NCBI GenBank assembly: GCA_903813345.2 | Contig: CAIIXF020000160.1 | Coordinates: 1-25,000, forward strand | DNA: 25,000 nucleotides | From: Owenia fusiformis | Lineage: Eukaryota > Annelida > Polychaeta > Sabellida > Oweniidae | Direction of reading: 5' to 3' | Part shown: piece by piece, positions 17,302-25,000 of the stretch | Layout: each line of letters opens with the position of its first letter | How positions within the stretch are numbered: the stretch's first letter is position 1 | Notes under the pieces: model-generated | What the model was told of the DNA's origin: nothing | The model's input: only the letters and a program-made list of their open reading frames with translations | The model's database searches: none | Made by a program: the position numbers and the translations under genes

Positions 17302-17949
17302 GTAATGAACATGTTTATTATTATCCTCAACGGACAAAGTTTGTGGGATATAGAGAATGACTCCGTTTGTCCATGCAATTTCTCTGGGCAATAACTCATT
17401 TACCATTGGCCCAAGATCGTTTATATTTTATACGTATATGCCTCATAAGAGTACAAGTTGTTTGAAAGCCAGTTAGGTATTCATCATATGCCATGCCCAT
17501 GCTAGTCTTCATCATGCCACTTGGGCTGGTAAATCTTAATCCCAGCTTCTGTCGTAAGGTGGCGATTTCACATAAAATGATTGGCACGATTTGTTCTCAT
17601 CTCCCATGGTCGCGCCACAAAATTGGGAAATCCAGAGAACCTGATTGGTTGCATTGGGTGTATTATTATCAACAAAACTTTAACTCAAAATTCCTTCTGT
17701 GGGTATTTATTCTAATATTTCACGACTTTTGAAGTATTTTGACAAAATAATGATTGGGGAACGTAAAAGAATGTAGAGGGATTTCCTATAGGAAGGCCAA
17801 AAATATATGGAATGGAAAACGAAATACAAGTACTCCTTGGCCTTATATTACTGAAAATGGTATTTGAAATACAACCACCCATCCTGTACCCAGCCCCTCC
17901 CCAATGCCCTTATAACATATGTTAAGTTAATTCTTCTTCATCATTGTAG
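17302..17949 (+). other. Glutaredoxin-3 intron, nothing further recognised
   Basis: A 648-bp intron between two thioredoxin-domain exons (GTAATG donor, TTGTAG acceptor). The open frames at 17396-17587 (minus) and 17493-17732 (plus) overlap each other on opposite strands and match no family; no repeat ends were seen. Confidence 0.7.
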
Positions 17950-18066
17950 AATACAACAGAGGTGGACAGATTGGATGGTGCTGATGCTCCTGAACTAAGC
18001 AAGAAGGTTGAGAAACATGCCAATTCTACAATAACTCTGCCCTCACAGCCTGCAGCACCTGTACAG
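17950..18066 (+). CDS. glrx3: Glutaredoxin-3, end of thioredoxin-like domain and linker exon
   Basis: A 117-bp exon of 39 codons, phase 0 at both ends (ATTGTAG acceptor, GTATTC donor). It encodes NTTEVDRLDGADAPELSKKV, the last strand and helix of the thioredoxin-like domain, whose VDRLDGADAPEL segment is the GLRX3 signature. A linker rich in Ser, Pro, Ala and Gln (LPSQPAAPVQ) leads to the first glutaredoxin domain, encoded 4.6 kb downstream. Confidence 0.93.
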
Positions 18067-18780
18067 GTATTCTATGATCTATTCACAGTTAAAAGGGCAG
18101 TCTATATATAATTCTATCAACGCTAGAATCACAGCTGATAATGCTGCATGAACCTTCGAAATAAATGAGATATGATTTGCTAAACGCATCCATCACGATC
18201 GTTTCTTCACTGCTTTCATAGCAGCTCGCTGCAATTAATTACTCTTGGGCTAAACATTTTAGTTTGAAGAGTGAACAAGTGAAATCCAAAATCCAAGTTA
18301 CACATACTGGTTCTATAAGGCTAGGTAAAATAAATTCAATGTAAAACATATCTTACCTCATCTGTTTCAAAGAAGCCTGTACAGAAAATTAAATATGACC
18401 ATATTCATATTTTTTTATATTTAATTAAATAATTAGACTAATATTGAGAATATAAGAAAAAAGAAGCCTAATTTTGTTATCTCTTCCCTCGAAAGGTTAT
18501 TATGTTTTCATATTTTAATCATGCTGTGTCAGTTTGTATGTACATATGTGTATATTAAACATGACAGTCAAAGAATTGGTATCGATATGGCAAACTGAAT
18601 TGAATGCATGTTTCTCTTATTTTTAAACCAGTCATTAAAAAATTCTGAAAATTTTGCACACCATCAATTTAATGATTATCATTTGAATGGTAACAATTTG
18701 ATTTGAAAAAAACATCCTTTTCTCTATATTGTTTTAGAAAACATATCAGACACTTCTTTTGTTCTCTGTATCATATGTTC

Positions 18781-19068
18781 GGAATGAAATGGAACATCTA
18801 TCCGAACCTCATTGGAACAAAATGAAATATACACAACATGTTTAGGTCTCTCAATATTGTAATTGTACAAAGGATGGTTCATTTAACAAAAGTATCTCGT
18901 TAATGAAATAAAAGGTTTTAAGGTTTTTGTTTTAAATTTTTGAATACTTTTTTTGTTTAATCAGCCAAATTTTCCTTTGTATAACTTTATTTTTGAGAGG
19001 TCTAAGAAAATGTTGAATATGCTACTTTGTTCCATTAAGGTTCCGAAGGATCTTTTATTTCATTTTTA
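18781..19068. repeat. Degenerate inverted repeat
   Basis: The arm 18781-18843 (AATGAAAT, CCGAACCTCATTGGAACAAA) resembles, with many mismatches, the reverse complement of 19007-19068 (CGGAACCTTAATGGAACAAA). It is probably an old MITE. No target duplication was seen. Confidence 0.45.
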
Positions 19069-19429
19069 AGAATCCTTAGAAAGGAACAAAAACAATTGCA
19101 CTAAAAACCAAAAATTGTTCACAAAAACAATAATATATAATATATATATAAATAATTTTTTCATTAAATTGTTATCAATCAGTGACTATTGCATAAAAGA
19201 CTGTGTTTTTTATGTCACCACCAAAAAGTGCTGACATATTGTTATTTACAGAATGTTTCAATAATTGGTTTGAGAGAAAAACCATGTTGAATTCAGTTCG
19301 CCATATTGTTACCAATCCTTTCTTACGATCTTATTGGTATTGAAAGATGTATTTCACTTGGTAAATATATGTAAAATATTATGCACTCTTGGTGTATGTA
19401 GCTCATGATAGTATTTTTTAAGAAAAAAG

Positions 19430-19575
19430 CCATGGTAACCATGGTATTCCATGGTGCATCCATGTTAATCCATGGTTTTCCATGGAAATTCATGGTTTTT
19501 CATGGTATTTTCCATGGAAATTCATGGATACCCATGGTAATCTTCCATGGATATTTACCATGATTTTCCGTGGTA
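19430..19575. repeat. CCATGG array, left arm
   Basis: About eight CCATGG words, plus variants such as TCATGG and CCATGTT, spaced roughly 9-25 bp apart with AT-rich spacers. CCATGG is itself palindromic, so each unit could form a small symmetric protein-binding site. The array has a mirrored counterpart at 22255-22395. Confidence 0.8.
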
Positions 19576-20705
19576 ATTGGTGGTTTGGTAATTGTTTTTT
19601 CATGAACAAGCCATGTTTTTACCATGACACTTGAGTTGTAAAATCAACAATTTTGGCAGGTTTTGTTTTTACCAAAATCTTCAAAATTGAATCAATATTT
19701 TAACGAATCAATCCAAGCTGGATTGAGAATTAGTCTCATTCATCATAGATAAAAGAATATGACACCCCCCACCCCAAAATCCTTGAGAAAGTCAACCTTC
19801 TTGACAAAAGCTGGTTTCAGGCCTGAAATACAACCATGTTTTTACAATCTGAATATATGTTTAGTACATTCTGTACATAGTGTCATATGACAAAGAACTG
19901 TTTACTTAATATTTTTTTAATTGATGATTTGACCCCACAATTAAAAGTAATAATTTGTTTGCTGGGATTTGCTATCATTTAACTTTGGCACTTATGTAAA
20001 AAAAAGACAAAATAAGTGATAAAATCAGCTCACTGGATTCCCTTATTGCAGACTGAATAAACATTTTTACTTGGAGTAAATCCTATTTGGTTTTATTTGA
20101 TCAACAATGAGTTTTTGACTTGCACTGTCTACACTCACAGACAATAATAATTACTGAAGAGGGAGCATTAGAAAGAGTAAGATTATCATATATAATAACA
20201 ATTAAGATCAGAATATTTAAGAATTATGCAAATGAACTCTTATAATCTGTTGTAAAGAGATTAATCTTTTGACATTAATTTGAGAGTTAAGACACCTAAT
20301 TATTAATTAACATAGAATAATGGCAACCAAATAAAAATTATGCAAATGATTATTTATTCCTATTCAAAGACAAATCAATTTTAATTACTTATACTATGTT
20401 TCATGTTTTAAGCCAAATGGTGTTATTAACCCCCTCCCCTTCCTTCATGCAACTTCTTTTTAAATATAATATTCTTACATAGACAAATTGAATTTTTATC
20501 ACTTAGGTATAACATTTCAGTTTGCAGCCATAGGCTTGTGTTTAATCCCCCATCTCAATTCAAAATTCTGTAAAAGTATATACTTTTCTGTGGATTTTTT
20601 CAGATAATATGCTTATAAAAGTTGAATGGGACTTAATTTGGAGACGTTCATTTAGAAACATAATGTATTATTCATTTTTCTGCTTCCAAAAGACCAAACA
20701 AATAG

Positions 20706-20902
20706 CCCATGGAAAACCATGGACTTTCAAAAGATCAAAAGAATAATCATGGAAAACCATGGCTTTTGATTGCACTTTCCAAAACATCAAAGAAATAACC
20801 ATGGAAAAGCATGGCTTTCGATTGCAATCAACCGTCTTCCATGGCTTTTGATTGCAGTTTTCTCAACTTCAAAGAAAGAAACCATGGTTTTTGATTGTAT
20901 TC
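20706..20902. repeat. Internal degenerate tandem repeat with CCATGG
   Basis: Units of roughly 30-55 bp share CCATGGCTTTTGATTGCA and AAAGAAATAACCATGGAAAA. About five units with differing lengths are seen. The same CCATGG word as in the terminal arms recurs here, about 1.3 kb inside the element and without an inverted partner. Confidence 0.65.
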
Positions 20903-21345
20903 TTAAATGTACGAAATGTAATTTAAGAAAATGAGTTATTTATTTCTTAAATTACTTCATATTGATTTTTAAAACTGAAAATTTAAGAAAGTATTGAAAT
21001 AAAACAGAGCTTGGGCTAGTTTGACTTAATCTTTTTCAAAGGAAAGAAGTGTTTGGCCTAAAAAATAAGCAATCTCTATCTAGTCTTGATCTACACAAAA
21101 GACCTTTGCACAATTGTTTTTGAAATCTTGTGGCCTACTCTCTGCTCTGCTGTTTCACATATTTTCTCATTTGTAAGCTGAGTCTAACATTCGATGAATG
21201 TTCTTGCTAAACCTTCAAAATGAAATGTCCACCCTTTTTTCTCAATGATAAGTCTCAGTCTAACTGGGATATATCATCAAAACATTCATTTTGGAGATTT
21301 TGGTAAATACAAATCCTACCAAAATTGTTGATTTTACATCTCCAT

Positions 21346-22199
21346 AGTCATATAAATCCGACCGTTGTATGCTGTTCTTCGATATTCCTTGTTCTTATTT
21401 GGATATTTATTTTTTATCATTTTCTTTGCATACACCGTCGTAGATATTATATGGAACAAATTGCGGTAAACGCTTTTCTGGCCTGTCTCGGTAACCATAG
21501 TTACCATACTAACCAAAGTCACACAAATTATCGAGTAATTATTTAGTTCCAACATTAAAGTGTTAAATCTTACCTTAGACATGTAAAACGCTTGATAATT
21601 GACGAAATATGATCAATTGAATTATATTTTCATTATCGCCCGCCATGTTGCTGAATGCTGTTTCCGGTAGTCTAAATGTAAAACATGTATCGAAACGGAA
21701 TCATAATTATTTATTACACAGAGATCGATTCCAAAGCCGTTCTCTTATACTTATTACTTTTCTCATTTTGAAACAATAACTTTTTCAAATAACTTCCCTT
21801 CTTAACGACACTGCTTCCCTTTCAACTGAATCTTCGTGTAACAAGTACTTATGATTTCGTTTGATATAGTTTTACATCTAGACTCAGATTAACCCGGAAG
21901 TGACCTTGGCATGGCAAAATGAAAAAATTTTAAAATTCAAGCGGCATGCTTATATTTCTTCAATTTCCAAGCGTTTTACGTGTCTAAGGTAAGATTAAAT
22001 ACTTTATAGTTGAAGCAAAGACATTTATTTATCATTTGTGTGAATTTGGTTGGGTAGACAGGCCAGGAAAGCATTTCCCGCAATTTAGATGCGCGGAGTG
22101 TGTATGACCCTTGTATGCAAGAAAATCAGAAAAAATAAATATCCAAATCAGAAAAAATAACAACAAATAACATCATACGAGGGTCAGATTTATATGACT
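21346..22199. mobile_element. Nested 854-bp inverted-repeat element
   Basis: The left arm (21346 to about 21620) and right arm (about 21940 to 22199) are inverted copies with about one mismatch in four. Shared landmarks include AGTCATATAAATC at the outer edge, TTTGGATATTTATTTTTT, CTGGCCTGTCT and, at the inner side, AATCTTACCTTAGACA and GTAAAACGCTTG. The middle of about 320 bp has a CGCCATGTTG word and no coding frame. No target duplication is clear. It lies directly against the CCATGG right arm, so it may be either an inserted MITE or an integral part of the larger element. Confidence 0.7.
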
Positions 22200-22254
22200 A
22201 CATCTCCATGACACATCCATTAAAAACCAATTACCAAACCAACAATTACCACTG

Positions 22255-22395
22255 AAAATCATGGTAAACATCCATGGAAGATTACCATGGGCGTCCATGA
22301 ATTTCCATGGAAAATAACATGGAAAACCATGAATTTCCATGGAAAACCATGGATTACCATGGGCGCACCATGGAATACCATGGTTACCATGGCTT
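22255..22395. repeat. CCATGG array, right arm
   Basis: About nine CCATGG words with AT-rich spacers form the mirror image of the array at 19430-19575. One arm has CCATGGGCGC where the other has CCATGGTGCA, showing moderate divergence between arms. Confidence 0.8.
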
Positions 22396-22687
22396 TTTTC
22401 TTAAGGGACTAGCTGAAACAAACCCTAAATGAATAGTTAAGACTTTTACTTTGTCTAAAAATCTATAAAAACTTGAGCAGCTTCCAAACATACCAAGGCA
22501 TCATAAAATTGACACAAAAAGTTGATGATATCAAGCAAGTTATGAGTAATTAATAGAAAAATAACTCATCACATCCTCCCCTCTGCCTGGTCCATTATTA
22601 GTAGCTATGTTAACCAACTAAGGGTGTAAAATGTAACATTTTTGTATGATGGTTATGGTTAGATCTGAAAGTTTTGCTTTTATGTAG

Positions 22688-22862
22688 GACCTTAATACAA
22701 GACTGAAAACTCTGATAAATAGTGCCCCATGTATGGTGTTCATGAAGGGAGTTCCAGACCAGCCTAGGTGTGGCTTCAGTAAGACGTTAATGCAGATTCT
22801 AAGAGATAATAGCATCAAATTTAGCAGCTTCAACATATTGGAAGATGAAGAAGTCAGACAAG
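22688..22862 (+). CDS. glrx3: Glutaredoxin-3, first glutaredoxin domain (CGFS) exon
   Basis: A 175-bp exon (TATGTAG acceptor, GTACAA donor) of 58 codons plus one base, phase 0 in and phase 1 out. It encodes [20 protein letters not shown], then the active site PRCGFSK, and ends in [11 protein letters not shown]. The CGFS monothiol motif, with the preceding lysine of MKG, binds glutathione and through it a [2Fe-2S] cluster shared across a dimer or with BolA2. All of these residues are intact. This is the first of two glutaredoxin domains in animal GLRX3. Confidence 0.95.
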
Positions 22863-23149
22863 GTACAATTGGTTATTTTAAAATGTAGAGAAAATCATGA
22901 ATTAGTTTAATTAATGTGATGTTGAAAAGTTGGGTCATAAGGACTTTTTTTTACAAAACATTTGCCATGCGTTTTAACAAATAGGGAGTTGAATATACAC
23001 TTACTCTGTTTTGTAAGTTTTTGGTATTTTTCCTTTGGCACTTTATGTATACACATTTAGAAATAAATTGATCATTTGTAATATTTGATATTCCCTATTT
23101 TTATAGGTTTACTTTTGTTATGAGAGAGACATTCAATTTATTTTTTTAG
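22863..23149 (+). other. Glutaredoxin-3 intron (287 bp)
   Basis: Short AT-rich intron that interrupts the glycine codon of VRQG in phase 1. It ends in a long polypyrimidine tract TTTATTTTTTTAG. No feature inside. Confidence 0.85.
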
Positions 23150-23294
23150 GTTTAAAGAAATTCTCAGATTGGCCTACCTATCCCCAGGTATATGTGAATG
23201 GAGAGCTGATAGGGGGACTTGATATAATCAAGGAAATGGCAGAATCTGGCTCTTTATTGGAAAGCATGCCAAAACAAGAATCACTAAATGATAG
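23150..23294 (+). CDS. glrx3: Glutaredoxin-3, end of first glutaredoxin domain and inter-domain linker exon
   Basis: A 145-bp exon, phase 1 in and phase 2 out, ending in AG before GTATAG. It encodes [20 protein letters not shown] then [21 protein letters not shown] holds the cis-proline of the TYP loop and GGLD is the glutathione-binding GG motif, so the first glutaredoxin domain is complete. The linker [11 protein letters not shown] leads to the second domain. This matches the GLRX3 domain order. Confidence 0.95.
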
Positions 23295-23616
23295 GTATAG
23301 TATATTGTATAATGAATAAATCTCATTCAGATCTTTTGAAACCTTTTTCAAGTGAAAGAACAAGTGTTACTTTTTAGTGTGAAAATTTGGGAAAATATAA
23401 CTGTATATTTGCCATTTTCTAAAAATCAATTTTAGGTGCAGTCCAACATTCCAAATGGCCATTGATAGTTTGAAGGGATAAAATCTTCTCCATATTCCAG
23501 GGCATAACCTGTTAACGTTGAACTTGACAATCTGATTTAGGAGCATGTGTAGGGAAGTAACATGGCCGATGTTCCATAAAACAAGTTTAGCCAGTTGGTC
23601 TGTAATTCTTTTTCAG
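23295..23616 (+). other. Glutaredoxin-3 intron (322 bp)
   Basis: Intron between the linker and second glutaredoxin domain (GTATAG donor, TTTTTCAG acceptor), phase 2. No gene or repeat was seen. Confidence 0.85.
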
Positions 23617-23727
23617 GTTAAAATCTCTTATCAACCAGAGTGATGTGGTGCTATTTATGAAGGGAGATCCAGAAACCCCACGCTGTGGGTTCAGTAAACA
23701 AACAATAGCAATTCTGGATGAAACAGG
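23617..23727 (+). CDS. glrx3: Glutaredoxin-3, start of second glutaredoxin domain exon
   Basis: A 111-bp exon, phase 2 in and phase 2 out, bounded by TTTTTCAG and GTAGGT. It encodes [18 protein letters not shown], then the second active site PRCGFSK and TIAILDETG. This is the first half of the second CGFS domain. The exon carrying its WPTYPQ and GGLD motifs is not found in the remaining 1.27 kb, so the gene continues past the right edge. Two CGFS domains after the thioredoxin-like domain is the animal GLRX3 arrangement; the fungal homologues have only one. Confidence 0.94.
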
Positions 23728-24330
23728 GTAGGTACTTAGTCAATGACCTCATTTCCTGTTTAAAATGGTGTGAAATTACAATGACAAATAAAAACTGCCA
23801 TTTTTATTAAACATTTAATCAGTCTTCATGCTGGTAATTTACACCATCAGTCCCAGCTACTACTTTTGCCTCATTTTGGCTTTTTTGTTGTCATAATTTT
23901 ACTTCATAGCAGACAGTATGCTAGTTACAGTAGTTGCAAATAAATGTTTTCCTTCCATCATATGGGCCCACCAAATAATTCAACCAAATAAAATTTTTTG
24001 GTTTTGAGTTCAAGCCCGAATTGTGGAAACTGTAAAAATCTGAGACATTTTCAACATGTTTCTCCAAAAAGAAAAGTACATGTAAAATGCAAAAGTGCTA
24101 AATTTTTTATCTCAAATTATCCATGAATCTTAATGTATGAGACTACTACTTGTCAAGTTGTCAAGTTCATGTTTTGATAAATATCACAAAAGGCAAAATT
24201 ACAGGAGCACAATATTATGATCTATTAATTTTATAGAATAACGTATTAAAACATTTTACAATTTGGTAAGATATAAAGGTATAATGATACACTGATCTAT
24301 ACTCTGTAAAGTTCGTAGCTAAGGAATACC
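23728..24330 (+). other. Glutaredoxin-3 intron, first part
   Basis: AT-rich intron sequence after the GTAGGT donor. No exon encoding the remaining part of the second glutaredoxin domain and no repeat with clear ends was found. Confidence 0.6.
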
Positions 24331-24800
24331 ACTACAGCTGCAATAAGCTTATACGCCAATGACGATCGCTACGGTAGCTGGACACTCGGATATTGATGCC
24401 TGTCACAGTTAGCTTCATTCTGGTAATGGCGAACATCAATATATCTGCACTCTGATAATGATCAATGTCACTGTTCGCTGCACTTCGGTAATAACTATCA
24501 CCACAATAGTTACACTCTGGTAATAACGATCACCACTATAACTGCACTCTGTTAATGGTGAATGTCAAGCTAAGCTGCACTCTCTGGTGATACGATAACT
24601 ATGATAGATGTACTTTCTGGTGATACGATAACTATGATAGCTGTACTCTGATAAGTGTGGATGTCAGGATTATTGTACTAAGAAATAACGAATGTCACAA
24701 TACAGTTACATTTGCACGTATCACCGAACATCACAAGTCAGATAACGATGGATATCACACCATTGTACTTTGGGATGACGAACATCACACCACACCACGT
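24331..24800. repeat. Degenerate minisatellite, 31-35 bp units
   Basis: About twelve or more units follow the pattern (G/A)TAAT-(A/G)CGA-(A/T)CAC-ATA-TGCACTCTG. Examples of period: units starting at about 24490 and 24522 are both 32 bp, each beginning GTAATAAC and ending in CACTCTG; two units near 24580-24645 share GTGATACGATAACTATGATA. The ends degrade into non-repeat sequence. It lies in the GLRX3 intron. The open frame at 24657-24842 is repeat sequence. Confidence 0.75.
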
Positions 24801-25000
24801 GGACGTTGTTTAGTGACTATGAAAACGACTTTACATTTGTAAGTCTATCACGCAAAAACTATAAATAAAAACAGGACAATACTTCTAAGAAGTTGCTTTA
24901 CAGGTTACAAAATGATTCAAAAATGATAGCAAGGAGAAGGAAAGTACAATCTTATATAAATTGGTAATAAAGATAAAAACGTCATGTTTACCAAGAAAAT
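24801..25000. other. End of window, non-coding
   Basis: AT-rich sequence with no recognised feature; presumably still the GLRX3 intron. Confidence 0.5.

Larger units (their letters stand above)
19422..22400. mobile_element. 2.98-kb TTAA-flanked element rich in CCATGG
   Basis: TTAA borders both ends (19418-19421 and 22401-22404). The terminal arms are inverted: GAAAAAAGCCATGGTAACC at the left, and GGTTACCATGGCTTTTTTC at the right. They extend about 190 bp each (to about 19612, and from about 22212), matching through the GGTAATTGGTGGTTTGGTAATTG segment. TTAA target duplication is the hallmark of piggyBac-type elements, but the GAAAAAAG end is not the usual piggyBac terminus and no transposase was found. 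The arms are packed with CCATGG: about eight in the left and nine in the right. A second inverted repeat (21346-22199) is nested beside the right arm. The element sits in the long GLRX3 intron. Confidence 0.8.
18067..22687 (+). other. Glutaredoxin-3 long intron (4.6 kb)
   Basis: The intron is inferred from the GTATTC donor at 18067 and the TATGTAG acceptor at 22687. About two thirds of it is the TTAA-flanked CCATGG element (19422-22400). The first 700 bp (18067-18770) and last 280 bp show no gene. A degenerate inverted repeat lies at 18781-19068, and an AT dinucleotide run at about 19125-19155. Confidence 0.85.

Noticed and set aside
19430-19575. Regular CCATGG spacing considered as a CRISPR-like array
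   Set aside because: Units are too short and irregular, spacers are AT-rich and not unique, the array is mirrored at the other end of a mobile element, and the DNA is animal.
1-25000. tRNA and rRNA genes
   Set aside because: No cloverleaf with A and B box, and no rRNA-like block, was seen on either strand by eye; a covariance search would be decisive.

Overview
The window is AT-rich animal DNA with spliced genes, long introns and dense transposon debris. The two host genes recognised are animal-type. CR1/L2-like retrotransposon sequence, poly-C-flanked repeats and many inverted-repeat DNA elements fit a marine invertebrate (mollusc, brachiopod, hemichordate, cnidarian or amphioxus grade); the species cannot be fixed from sequence alone.

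Layout. (1) 1-2977, minus strand: the first two coding exons of a GMC-type FAD oxidoreductase (exon 1 at 2851-2977, exon 2 at 612-814). The 2-kb intron 1 holds a 574-bp TA-flanked MITE, a second small inverted-repeat element and an orphan transposon end; the rest of the gene lies left of the window. (2) 3286-4159: an 874-bp, almost fully palindromic element sits about 300 bp upstream of that gene's ATG. (3) 4160-7260: sparse sequence, then a 183-bp poly-C-flanked inverted repeat and a 1.49-kb foldback element carrying eight mirrored copies of one 13-mer. (4) 7850-13980: a nested insertion. A DNA element with Tc1/mariner-style ends (CAGTTGGGGACA..., TA on both sides) is interrupted by a roughly 5-kb CR1/L2-type non-LTR retrotransposon on the minus strand. 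The retrotransposon has ORF1 with a zinc finger, ORF2 with endonuclease and reverse transcriptase, and a (TTATC)n tail. It is decayed by an in-frame stop in ORF1 and two frameshifts in ORF2. (5) 14000-16900: repeats, including a GGCC-rich 329-bp element and a CACGCA-motif cluster. (6) 16919-23727, plus strand: six coding exons of glutaredoxin-3 (GLRX3/PICOT), encoding a thioredoxin-like domain, a complete first CGFS glutaredoxin domain and the start of a second one. Exon 1 was not located and the 3' exons lie right of the window. Its 4.6-kb intron contains a 2.98-kb TTAA-flanked element packed with CCATGG motifs and a second nested palindrome. (7) 24330-24800: a degenerate 31-35 bp minisatellite in the next GLRX3 intron.

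The two host genes are divergently oriented and have no obvious functional link beyond both being redox proteins. Most of the structure between them is transposable. The most unusual items are the foldback element with symmetric 13-mers, the CCATGG element and the Tc1-like element split by the retrotransposon.
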